From: Magnetococcales bacterium
Lineage (GTDB): Bacteria > Pseudomonadota > Magnetococcia > Magnetococcales > JADGCH01
DNA length: 9,873 nucleotides
NCBI GenBank assembly: GCA_015228995.1
Contig: JADGCM010000058.1
Span: 1-9,873 of the forward strand
Direction: 5' to 3'
The notes below the pieces were generated by a model that worked only from the letters and a program-made list of their open reading frames with translations, had not been told where the DNA came from and made no database searches. How positions within the stretch are numbered: position 1 is the first letter of the stretch; each line of letters opens with the position of its first letter. Of the stretch, positions 1 through 6,843 are shown piece by piece. Both the position numbers and the translations under genes were made by a program.

Positions 1-54
1 AACCGAAGACCTGCTCATTACGAGTGAGCTGCTCTACCACTGAGCTAAGGCGGC
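1..54 (-). tRNA. thrT-like: tRNA-Thr (anticodon CGU), 3' end cut off by window edge
   Basis: Read on the minus strand, position 54 is the first base of the acceptor stem (GCCGCCT), followed by TA, a D arm with GCTC/GAGC pairing around AGTGGTA, and an anticodon stem GCTCA/TGAGC closing the loop CTCGTAA. The anticodon is therefore CGT, which reads the threonine codon ACG. The variable loop AGGTC and the start of the T arm follow, and the gene then runs off the window, so the rest of the T arm and the 3' acceptor strand are not visible. It diverges from glnS and has its own promoter just upstream. Confidence 0.93.
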
Positions 55-66
55 CAACCGGCTGGC

Positions 67-96
67 ATTGTATAGAATGTCTCTGCGGCCTGTCAA
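67..96 (-). promoter_or_regulatory. Sigma-70 promoter of the tRNA-Thr gene
   Basis: On the minus strand a perfect -35 box TTGACA lies at 96-91. The -10 region TATACAAT lies at 74-67 and can be read as TATACA with a 16-bp spacer or TACAAT with an 18-bp spacer. Transcription would start near 60-61, leaving a leader of a few bases before the mature tRNA 5' end at 54. The stretch between the -10 box and the start is GC-rich (GCCAGC), which in stable-RNA promoters is the discriminator type associated with stringent control. That regulation is inferred, not seen. Confidence 0.75.
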
Positions 97-139
97 GCCC
101 TATTTCATCCCACTTAGTTCTTGGAAAAGAGTGTGTATC

Positions 140-1834
140 ATGACTCCTGAAGCAGCAACGATTCCGCCCCATTTCATCCAGCAGCTGATCGATAGTGACC
201 TGCGTGCCGGACGCCTAGGTACAGGAGGGGTGGTGACTCGTTTCCCACCGGAACCCAACGGCTACCTCCACATTGGCCATGCCAAATCAATTTATCTCAA
301 TTTCGGTATGGCAGCGGAGTTTGGTGGCCTGTGCCGCTTGCGGTTTGATGACACCAACCCCCTCAAAGAAGAAACTGAATATGTCGCCTCCATCGAAAGC
401 GACGTCTGCTGGATGCTCGGTCAACCGCTGTCCGAGCCGCCGCGCTTCACGTCAAGTTATTTCCCTCAAATCTATGACTATGCTGAACAACTGATCCTTA
501 ATGGTAAGGCCTACATCTGTGATCTCAGCAACGAAGAGATTCGCGCCACCCGCGGGACGCTGACCGAACCCGGGCAGGAGAGCCCTTACCGCAACCGAGA
601 CATTACCGAAAATTTGCAGTTATTCCGTCGCATGCGTGCCGGCGAGTTTGCCGATGGTAGCCGGGTATTGCGCGCTCGCATCGACATGGCCGCTGGCAAC
701 ATTAATATGCGCGACCCAATCTTATACCGTATTCGGCGCGCTACCCACCATCAGACCGGCGATACGTGGTGCATCTACCCAACTTATGACTTTTCCCACT
801 GTTTGGCAGATGCCATAGAAGGGGTCAGCCACTCACTATGCACGTTGGAATTTGAGGATCATCGGCCGCTCTATGACTGGATTTTAGATCAACTCGGTAT
901 CGGCAACCCACGCCCGCATCAGACAGAATTTTCTCGGTTATCCATTGAGTATACCGTGCTCAGTAAACGACGCTTGAATTTATTGGTCGCCTCTGGACGA
1001 GTCAGCGGCTGGGATGACCCACGGATGCCCACCATTGCCGGTCTGCGACGCCGTGGTTACACCCCGGAAGCCTTGCGCAGTTTTTGTCGCCACATTGGCA
1101 TCTCCAGAGCGGATAACCACGTTGAAATGGGTCTACTGGAACATTGTATACGCGATGATCTTGATCACCGCGCCGCCCGGGTGATGGCGGTGTTGCGTCC
1201 TTTGAAGGTAGTAATCGAAAATTGGCCGAACCAGCAGGTAGAGTGGTTGACAGCACCCTGTCATCCGCAAGACCCCTCCATGGGAAGCCGTCAGCTGCCG
1301 ATGACGAGCGAAATTTGGATCGAACAGGATGATTTCCGCCCCCAAGCCGCCAAAGATTTCAAACGTCTGATCCTTGGCGGGGAGGTACGCCTGCGCAATT
1401 CTTACATCATCCGCTGTCAAGAGGCGGTCACCAACCCCGTCAGCGGCGCCATTACCGAGCTACGCTGTACTTATGATCCAAAGACCTTGGGAACCAACCC
1501 GACCGACCGTAAGGTGCGTGGGGTCATTCACTGGGTATCGGCACAATATGGTCGCACGGCTGAAATACGACTCTATGATCGGCTTTTAACCACACCCGGC
1601 GCCGACGCCGACGGGGACGATGCCTTTTTAGCGCTGCTCAATCCGGATTCGCTCTCGGTGTTGTCCGACTGCTGGGTCGAGCCGAGCCTAGTCGATGCCA
1701 CCCCCGAGCAACGATTTCAATTTGAACGGGTCGGCTTCTTCTGCGTTGATAGCCGCGACTCGACACCCGACCACTTGGTCTTTAACCGCACCGTGGCGCT
1801 GCGTGATTCATGGACTAAGAAGGACAGCGGTTAG
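140..1834 (+). CDS. glnS: Glutaminyl-tRNA synthetase (GlnRS)
   Basis: GlnRS is the cytoplasmic class I synthetase that charges tRNA-Gln with glutamine in the direct pathway. The protein is 564 aa, close to the roughly 554 aa of the E. coli enzyme. The Rossmann fold carries the HIGH motif as HIGH at residues 44-47 within FPPEPNGYLHIGHAKS, and the KMSKS-type loop appears as VLSKR at 273-277. Family blocks RFDDTNP, HSLCTLEF, GWDDPRMPT and GLRRRGYT are all present. The C-terminal half, from about residue 345, is the beta-barrel anticodon-binding region, ending in FNRTVALRDSW. The reading frame stays open to position 68, but the start is placed at 140: the extra 24 residues do not match the family and their DNA overlaps the divergent tRNA promoter. 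A purine-rich GGAAAAGAG sits just upstream of 140. No clear glnS promoter was found in the short gap. It converges on the next gene with 7 bp between the stops. Confidence 0.97.
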   Translation: MTPEAATIPPHFIQQLIDSDLRAGRLGTGGVVTRFPPEPNGYLHIGHAKSIYLNFGMAAEFGGLCRLRFDDTNPLKEETEYVASIESDVCWMLGQPLSEPPRFTSSYFPQIYDYAEQLILNGKAYICDLSNEEIRATRGTLTEPGQESPYRNRDITENLQLFRRMRAGEFADGSRVLRARIDMAAGNINMRDPILYRIRRATHHQTGDTWCIYPTYDFSHCLADAIEGVSHSLCTLEFEDHRPLYDWILDQLGIGNPRPHQTEFSRLSIEYTVLSKRRLNLLVASGRVSGWDDPRMPTIAGLRRRGYTPEALRSFCRHIGISRADNHVEMGLLEHCIRDDLDHRAARVMAVLRPLKVVIENWPNQQVEWLTAPCHPQDPSMGSRQLPMTSEIWIEQDDFRPQAAKDFKRLILGGEVRLRNSYIIRCQEAVTNPVSGAITELRCTYDPKTLGTNPTDRKVRGVIHWVSAQYGRTAEIRLYDRLLTTPGADADGDDAFLALLNPDSLSVLSDCWVEPSLVDATPEQRFQFERVGFFCVDSRDSTPDHLVFNRTVALRDSWTKKDSG

Positions 1835-1841
1835 AACCGAA

Positions 1842-3041
1842 TTACGGCGATGATCCCTTCTGACGCGCATCCAGAATGCGCTGCTGCTGGGAAGACAAGA
1901 TAATAGCCACCCCGGAAATGCCCAAGACGAAGACGACAAAAATGAGTTGATTCCACACCGCGTAAGCAGCGCCGGCCATGATAGGGCCCAGCACCCGTCC
2001 CAGTGCACTGAGCGACTGGAACAACCCCATCATTACCCCCTGACGATAGGCTTCAGTGTTGAGGCTGACCAAACTAGACAGACTGGGATGCACCAACCCG
2101 GCGCCCACGGAGACAAAGGCCAGTGCGACAAACAGCAGCCATGTCGATTGATGATTGACCATCATCAGCAACAGAACCCCGGCTGCTGTAGCGGCCATGC
2201 CGCTAATAGCCGTCTTTTTCTCACCGATCACGGCGGCTAGGCGGCGGACAACCACCCCCTGCGCGACCACCATCACCACACCCACATAGGCAAACATCCA
2301 CCCCGCTGTTGGCATGGACCAAGCTAAATGCTCCGCTCCCCATAACGGTAATGAGATTTCAAAACCGGCAAACAGCGTCACAAATAGCCCCATCAGGATG
2401 CAGATGGTCATAGCTGCTGGCATGCGGCGCACCCGTAACCACAGGCGCCACGATAGCGGGTGATGCAGTGAACCGACCAAGGGCGTGTGCAGCGTCTCTG
2501 CCAACCAAAATACTGCCGCGATGGCATTCAGCCCCGTTACCACCGCCGCCACCAAAGGGGCCACCTCCATGCCATAACGCGACAAAATGCCTCCCAAGGC
2601 TGGCCCCAGCACGAAACCAAGGCTAAAGGCTACTCCGATCATGCCCATAGCCTGGGTGCGTCGCTCGGGTGGCGTCAGATCGGCCATCGCCGCTTGGGCA
2701 GCAGCAATGTTGGCCCCCATGATGCCAGCTGCCGCCCGAGCCACAAAAAGTGTCGTCAAAGAGCCAGCCAAGCCATAAAGGAGATAGGAAAGGCTAGAAC
2801 CGAACAGACCAACAATCAATACCGGTCGGCGGCCAATACGATCCGAGAGACGCCCCCAAAGCGGTGTAAACAGAAACTGCATCAGCGAATAAATGGCCAT
2901 CAACCAACCGATTTCGAGTGTCGAGGCATTAAATCGGGGGTCGGCCGCATACAGTGGTAACAGCGGCAACACCATACCGAAACCAAGCAAATCAAGCAGC
3001 ACTGTAACAAAAATGATGGTCGTTGAGGCTTGACGTCGCAC
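1842..3041 (-). CDS. MFS drug:H+ antiporter (TetA-like, DHA1 family)
   Basis: This is a 399-aa, 12-helix major facilitator superfamily transporter of the inner membrane, of the type that exports drugs or small metabolites against the proton gradient. Helix 1 carries DLLGFGMVLPLLPLY. Motif A is GRLSDRIGRR at residues 63-72 in the loop between helices 2 and 3. Motif B includes R102 in ARAAAGIMGAN. The antiporter motif C of helix 5 is GFVLGPALGG at 142-151, which favours an antiporter of the TetA/Bcr type. The substrate cannot be told from sequence, and calling it tetracycline resistance would go too far. The start is a GTG at 3041, with a GGGGGG ribosome binding site at 3055-3050, eight bases upstream. 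The frame is open to an ATG at 3179, but the additional 46 residues are polar and unlike the family N-terminus, which begins just before helix 1. It is divergent from the membrane protein gene at 3229. Confidence 0.9.
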   Translation of the reverse strand: MRRQASTTIIFVTVLLDLLGFGMVLPLLPLYAADPRFNASTLEIGWLMAIYSLMQFLFTPLWGRLSDRIGRRPVLIVGLFGSSLSYLLYGLAGSLTTLFVARAAAGIMGANIAAAQAAMADLTPPERRTQAMGMIGVAFSLGFVLGPALGGILSRYGMEVAPLVAAVVTGLNAIAAVFWLAETLHTPLVGSLHHPLSWRLWLRVRRMPAAMTICILMGLFVTLFAGFEISLPLWGAEHLAWSMPTAGWMFAYVGVVMVVAQGVVVRRLAAVIGEKKTAISGMAATAAGVLLLMMVNHQSTWLLFVALAFVSVGAGLVHPSLSSLVSLNTEAYRQGVMMGLFQSLSALGRVLGPIMAGAAYAVWNQLIFVVFVLGISGVAIILSSQQQRILDARQKGSSP

Positions 3042-3049
3042 GATGGTAT

Positions 3050-3055
3050 CCCCCC
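3050..3055 (-). promoter_or_regulatory. Ribosome binding site that decides a GTG start
   Basis: A GGGGGG run on the minus strand lies eight bases before the GTG at 3041-3039. It is the only Shine-Dalgarno-like sequence correctly placed for the transporter and supports the GTG start over the ATG at 3179. Confidence 0.6.
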
Positions 3056-3085
3056 ATGAATTTTCTTTCCGCGTTGCAGATCGGT

Positions 3086-3099
3086 GTATGCTAACATAC
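3086..3099. promoter_or_regulatory. Inverted repeat, possible operator of the MFS gene
   Basis: GTATG-CTAA-CATAC is a perfect 5-bp inverted repeat around 4 bases, centred about 50 bp upstream of the transporter GTG. The location suits a repressor site for a drug-efflux gene, but no regulator gene lies next to it and no convincing -35/-10 pair overlaps it, so the operator role is only a suggestion. Confidence 0.3.
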
Positions 3100-3146
3100 C
3101 ATTGGCCTATAGACCAGAGGATATGCTTAGCTACCGACGAAATTGG

Positions 3147-3162
3147 TTCAACTGACGTTGAA
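3147..3162. promoter_or_regulatory. Inverted repeat TTCAAC-TGAC-GTTGAA in the divergent promoter region
   Basis: This is a perfect 6-bp inverted repeat around a 4-base centre. One further G-C pair (3145/3164) lies outside a G-T position (3146/3163). It sits about 70 bp upstream of the plus-strand gene at 3229 and about 105 bp from the minus-strand GTG, in the middle of the shared intergenic region, so it could serve either gene. It overlaps a weak TTGAAT -35-like hexamer at 3158-3163. No good -10 box follows at the right distance. Confidence 0.35.
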
Positions 3163-3228
3163 TCATGACGATATAGCAAATAGGGTTTTGGGGTTACCCT
3201 TGGTTCTCAACGGAAGGATTATGCGATT

Positions 3229-4062
3229 ATGCCGTCCTCAGTTGTGACGATTGCAGTCGAGCGTTGGGTCTATACGCTGTTCTCGATAGCTTGTGTTTTT
3301 CTTATTATCCACGAAGTCAATTATTTTTCCGGCTATTTCGTTGGTTTGGTACCGTCGGACACTCTTATTGAGTTGTTTGACATCACCTTAGAAGCCAATC
3401 TGCCCACTTGGTTTTCATCAGCCCTGTTTCTACTGTGTGGCGTTGCTGCTTGGTGGGTGGCGTTGGGTCTCGTTTCCCCCCCTCACCCCCCGACCCCCTC
3501 TCCCACAGGTGGAGAGGGGGAGTATAAAGTGGTTTCTTTACCCAGAATGAGGGGTGTGCAGATAGGGTGTTGGCGCATTATAGCGGTTTTTTTCTTGTAT
3601 GACTGGGTCGATGACATGGCCCAGATTCACGAGCGACTCGGCAGTTTTATCGGTGACGCCGTACGTGATCATCAAATCGTCAACGGTATGTTGGTGTCAG
3701 TGGTACGGGAATTTTTGAGTTACTACTGGCATATCTTATTCTTCCCTCTATTGGTCACTATGGGACTGATACTGTTGATATTATGGTTTAATTTGCCGAA
3801 TCATACGTTGCGTATGCACCTGTTCGTCGGTCTGAGTTGCTTGGTTATGGCGGTTGCCTTGGATTATGTTGAGGGTCTGGATTGGTTTGTAGATGATATG
3901 CGACAGCAATACGCATCGTATGGATTGTCCACGCCTGTTGTCCACCATCTGCTGCGCTCTGGAGAAGAGTGGCTAGAAATGGTTGGGGCCATTTTTATCT
4001 TAGCTGCCTTTCTCGGTACAGCAAGAGAGTTGTCTACGACCTTATTGCTACGATTGAAGTGA
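3229..4062 (+). CDS. Polytopic inner-membrane protein of unknown function, with an in-frame repeat insertion
   Basis: The product is 277 aa with about six hydrophobic segments, near residues 15-37, 62-82, 114-124, 165-187, 195-215 and 250-264. Acidic and histidine residues are grouped at membrane edges: DWVDDMAQIHERLG at 125-138, DYVEGLDWFVDDM at 212-224 and GEEWLEMVGA at 245-254. An ...D/E-x3-IHE... block followed by a C-terminal EE-x-LEM-x-G helix recalls a family of uncharacterised proteobacterial multipass proteins, but no function is assigned. The acidic/His groups could bind a metal; that is inference. Residues 83-98 are a Pro/Gly-rich stretch encoded by a GC-rich palindromic repeat and look like a foreign insertion between helices 2 and 3. 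The start at 3229 has GGAAGGA ten bases upstream; the nearer ATG at 3221 is out of frame. The gene is 55 bp before mltF and is probably co-transcribed with it. It looks more A+T-rich than glnS or proC. Confidence 0.75.
   Translation: MPSSVVTIAVERWVYTLFSIACVFLIIHEVNYFSGYFVGLVPSDTLIELFDITLEANLPTWFSSALFLLCGVAAWWVALGLVSPPHPPTPSPTGGEGEYKVVSLPRMRGVQIGCWRIIAVFFLYDWVDDMAQIHERLGSFIGDAVRDHQIVNGMLVSVVREFLSYYWHILFFPLLVTMGLILLILWFNLPNHTLRMHLFVGLSCLVMAVALDYVEGLDWFVDDMRQQYASYGLSTPVVHHLLRSGEEWLEMVGAIFILAAFLGTARELSTTLLLRLK
3475..3522 (+). repeat. GC-rich palindromic intergenic-type repeat embedded in a coding sequence
   Basis: A C-rich strand leads into a perfect 10-bp inverted repeat, CCCCCTCTCC at 3494-3503 and GGAGAGGGGG at 3511-3520, around a 7-base loop. 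The C-rich lead, then CCCTCTCC, then GGAGAGGGG layout is that of short dispersed repeats common in proteobacterial intergenic DNA. When such a repeat is translated it gives a Pro-rich stretch followed by GGEGE, as here at residues 83-98 of the host gene. The reading frame stays open through it. A GTTTC at 3472-3476 and another at 3532-3536 flank 60 bp and could be a 5-bp target duplication, though five bases can match by chance. Confidence 0.65.
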
Positions 4063-4117
4063 GGTAGTCCGCCTCATTGTCCTGTGAACGCTCTCTACAG
4101 CAGAAAGACGGGGGATC

Positions 4118-5566
4118 ATGGGAAAATTACTATCCGACGGTATTGTAGACCGCTGGTGGTGGCCAGCTTCAGCAGCTGCGATGATGGTGTTGTTGCTGTT
4201 GCTGTTGTTGCTTACTTCTTGTCAGAGCAAAACGGAATCATCCGAATTAGAACGTATTCGTAGCAGTGGTTATTTGACCGTTTTGACCCGTAGCAGCCCA
4301 ATTTCACACCCTGCCGGCCTGAGTCACATTGCTGGTTTTGAACAGGAGATGGTGGCCTCTTTTGCTCGTTATCTCAATGTTGCTCCGAGCATTGTTCCGG
4401 TACGGGGGGAGCAAGATTTACTTGATAGATTACGCCGTGGAGAAGGGGATCTTGGTGCCGTTGGTATTACACAACGCCGTGAATTAGAACAAGAGTTTAT
4501 TTATGGTCCCGTTTATCAAAATATTGATCAGCAGGTTGTGTGTCGTCGTGGTGGTCGACAACCGAGTAACTTGCTGCGGCTTAGTCAGACCAATTTGGTG
4601 GTGATGCGTAACAGTCCACACGAAATGCGCCTCAAACAATTACAACAGCTGGTGCCAGAGTTGTCCTGGATCAGTAATGATCAGTTATCGAGTGAACAAT
4701 TATTGGAAAAGGTGTGGCAAGGAGAACTGGAATGCACCATTGCTGATTCCAATATTGTTGCCTTCTATCATCGTTATTGGCCTGAGTTGACAGTACATTT
4801 TTCCATCGGTGCTACCCAGCCGTTGTCATGGATTATGCCCAAGCAATCTCTTGCGCTCCAACAAGAATTGTTAACTTGGTTTGACCAGGAGCGAGTCAAT
4901 GGGGTGTTGGATGATTTGCAAGAGGTTTATTTTGGTCATATCGATATGGATCGTTTTGATTACGTCGACCACACGCTGTTTTTTCGGCGTATGGTTGAGC
5001 GGTTACCACTCTATCGTACCCTGTTTCAAACTGCTGCTAAACGTCACCAAGTACCGTGGACACTACTGGCAGCCATGTCTTACCAGGAGTCTCACTGGGA
5101 TCCCAATGCCACCAGCAACACGGGTGTACGCGGCTTGATGATGCTGACCAACCCGACCGCTCATGATATTGGTGTTAAAAATCGCCTCGACCCGGAGGAG
5201 AGTGTTCTGGGAGGTTCCAGCTATTTGGCCGATATCTTAAGACAGCTTCCAGAGGAGATTCATGAACCGGATCGGACCTGGATTGCCATGGCCGCTTATA
5301 ATGTCGGTTCCGGCCATATTCAAGACGCTCGTGAGCTGGCACTCAAGCAGGGGAAAAATCCTAATTTATGGCGTGAACTCAAAACGGTATTGCCTTTACT
5401 CTCTGTTGAGAAGTACTACAAGGACTTGCCACGTGGCCAAGCCCGTGGCTTGGAGCCAGTACGCTACGTACGGATGATTCGCCACTACCATGACCTACTG
5501 ATCCGCCACGAGGAGATTAGCCAACAGCACAAAGCTCGCCATGGTCATGTTGCCGGTACGGGGTAA
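4118..5566 (+). CDS. mltF: Membrane-bound lytic murein transglycosylase F (MltF-like lipoprotein)
   Basis: This enzyme cleaves the glycosidic bond between MurNAc and GlcNAc in peptidoglycan, forming 1,6-anhydroMurNAc, from a site anchored to the periplasmic face of a membrane. The protein is 482 aa. A short N-terminus leads into a hydrophobic run with eight consecutive leucines (25-32) and a lipobox LTSC with the acylated Cys at 35. A periplasmic solute-binding (SBP_bac_3-like) domain spans roughly 45-275 and begins with the ELERIRSSGYLTVLTR pattern. The SLT domain spans roughly 295-440, with catalytic Glu324 in SYQESHW, then GVRGLMMLT (337-344 region) and AAYNVGSGH (392-400). This two-domain order defines MltF. 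The ATG at 4118 has only a very close GGGGGA upstream (about 2 bases), so the start is less secure; the next in-frame ATG, at 4181, would leave a signal without basic residues. Its last 22 bp overlap the convergent gene. Confidence 0.93.
   Translation: MGKLLSDGIVDRWWWPASAAAMMVLLLLLLLLTSCQSKTESSELERIRSSGYLTVLTRSSPISHPAGLSHIAGFEQEMVASFARYLNVAPSIVPVRGEQDLLDRLRRGEGDLGAVGITQRRELEQEFIYGPVYQNIDQQVVCRRGGRQPSNLLRLSQTNLVVMRNSPHEMRLKQLQQLVPELSWISNDQLSSEQLLEKVWQGELECTIADSNIVAFYHRYWPELTVHFSIGATQPLSWIMPKQSLALQQELLTWFDQERVNGVLDDLQEVYFGHIDMDRFDYVDHTLFFRRMVERLPLYRTLFQTAAKRHQVPWTLLAAMSYQESHWDPNATSNTGVRGLMMLTNPTAHDIGVKNRLDPEESVLGGSSYLADILRQLPEEIHEPDRTWIAMAAYNVGSGHIQDARELALKQGKNPNLWRELKTVLPLLSVEKYYKDLPRGQARGLEPVRYVRMIRHYHDLLIRHEEISQQHKARHGHVAGTG
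4190..4213 (+). repeat. TTG/CTG triplet tract encoding eight leucines
   Basis: Eight consecutive leucine codons (TTG TTG CTG TTG CTG TTG TTG CTT) form an imperfect triplet repeat inside the signal-peptide core of MltF. Slippage by whole triplets would lengthen or shorten the hydrophobic core without changing the frame. Confidence 0.6.
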
Positions 5567-6828
5567 CGTAAGGCGCTGTAGACCATGCCGATCCACAACA
5601 AGGCGTCTATGATTAAACCGACTCCTGCTGCGATAGTGGCAAAGGGATGGGTGGTGACCACGGCTAATATTAATATGATTGTCGTACCTTGGTGCCAATA
5701 ATAATGCCAATGGCCAAGACGTTCTGCCACCAAATCATCCATCATGGGTATGGTGTCGACCAGGCCAACCAAACGGCTAAATCGATGGAACCAGACCAAA
5801 AATGGGACAATTTTATACAGCATGGCCAATATAATCGACGTAACAAAACCGATTGTAAACAAGACACCGAATAAAAAACGGCTCATCAAATGATCCGGTA
5901 GTAGCGGCCAACAGGCCAATAACGACAGCGCCAAAACGGCATAAAGCAATCCTGCCCGCCAGAATTTGAGGGAGGGATCGTTGATTTTGCGCTTACGTTG
6001 ACTCCATACGATGCGCAACCTTCGGCCGTAAAGAGTTAGACCGACAACGCCAGGCAGTGCTGCCAACCACAACCAAATGGGTTGTTCTGGACCCAGCCAC
6101 CACAATGCCAATGGCAACAGCAACAGCGAAGCACTCCAACCTATCAGTAGCCGTTGTGCTACCGCAACAGGGTAAATTGGCATGACGTAAAACATCGGCA
6201 ACACCTGCAACGATACCCCTAAGATCAGGGTGGCCACCCAGCCGAATAGGGCTATGACCAAGTGAATCGCCACCAAGGTGGCCCGATCAATGGCAAAAAA
6301 GCCATGGGCGTACTCCCCTAAAAACAGGCCTCCCAATACCAACGTCAGCGTCAAGGACACCAAAGCGATACGCTTAGCAGCAATCGTCGGATGACGGACG
6401 GGAGAACGCCACAAAGCGTAACCCGTTTGCAGTATAAACAGGCCCAGTGCCAAGCCCAACCCGGCTGACGCTAATAACAGAAACCAGCGATGGCCATCCA
6501 GACCGATCGCCACGAACAGACTGACGACACCGACCACCAATGACCCGTGTACCCACGGGGCCAACACCAACCCAGGCATAGGCAGACCTGCCAATACGGG
6601 GATCATTTGATACATGGCCCCAAACATGGTCATGGTGATCCATCCCAGTACCACCAGATGAAAGGTCGCCACTGTGAGTGGCGTCAACGGCGCTATCCAT
6701 ATCTCCCCCGGCCAAGCCAGCAAAACGATCCCCGCCCACAACATGAACAAGGGCGCTGTCATAAAAAAGCGCAACGGAATGTGGAGCGGCGGCGCTTGGT
6801 CAATATGCAGGCCACGTGTTGGAATCAT
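5545..6828 (-). CDS. 12-helix NnrS / heme-copper oxidase subunit I-like membrane protein
   Basis: The product is 427 aa and almost wholly hydrophobic, with about twelve helices. It resembles NnrS and stand-alone oxidase subunit I-like proteins of unknown function. A motif G-[WF]-x6-[GA]-x3-[QK]-x2-P occurs three times, at residues 62-77, 196-211 and 327-342. The first two copies are preceded by an FHL or IHL histidine (H57, H189). Other candidate ligands are H348 (VWFHRF) and H373/H375/H379. NnrS proteins bind heme and copper and are linked to nitric oxide stress; assigning that role here is inference. The start at 6828 has AGAGGG about six bases upstream and lies 15 bp after the yggU stop, so it is the last gene of the minus-strand train. 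Its 3' end overlaps mltF by 22 bp on the opposite strand. Alternatives include another heme-dependent sensor or quinol-linked membrane protein. Confidence 0.65.
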   Translation of the reverse strand: MIPTRGLHIDQAPPLHIPLRFFMTAPLFMLWAGIVLLAWPGEIWIAPLTPLTVATFHLVVLGWITMTMFGAMYQMIPVLAGLPMPGLVLAPWVHGSLVVGVVSLFVAIGLDGHRWFLLLASAGLGLALGLFILQTGYALWRSPVRHPTIAAKRIALVSLTLTLVLGGLFLGEYAHGFFAIDRATLVAIHLVIALFGWVATLILGVSLQVLPMFYVMPIYPVAVAQRLLIGWSASLLLLPLALWWLGPEQPIWLWLAALPGVVGLTLYGRRLRIVWSQRKRKINDPSLKFWRAGLLYAVLALSLLACWPLLPDHLMSRFLFGVLFTIGFVTSIILAMLYKIVPFLVWFHRFSRLVGLVDTIPMMDDLVAERLGHWHYYWHQGTTIILILAVVTTHPFATIAAGVGLIIDALLWIGMVYSALRYPVPAT

Positions 6829-6843
6829 GGTTAGCCCTCTTCC

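Noticed and set aside
68..139. 24-codon N-terminal extension of glnS from the ATG at 68
   Set aside because: The added residues do not resemble GlnRS, and the DNA holds the divergent tRNA promoter; the ATG at 140 gives the family length.
1828..1839. CGGTT-AG-AACCG inverted repeat at the end of glnS as a terminator
   Set aside because: The stem is only five pairs with a two-base loop and no T-run follows on either strand.
2487..2960. 157-codon plus-strand open frame inside the transporter gene
   Set aside because: It lies antisense to a clear MFS gene, and its composition (many His, Gln, Arg) is that of a shadow frame with no domain pattern.
3042..3179. 46-codon N-terminal extension of the MFS transporter from the ATG at 3179
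   Set aside because: The extension is polar and unlike the family, and a GTG with a GGGGGG site eight bases upstream lies just before helix 1.
3042..3228. A small RNA or riboswitch in the largest intergenic gap
   Set aside because: Apart from two short palindromes there is no extended conserved-looking structure or terminator to support one.
3475..3522. The GC-rich hairpin as a transcription terminator or CRISPR-like repeat
   Set aside because: No T-run follows it, it occurs only once, and the reading frame runs straight through it.
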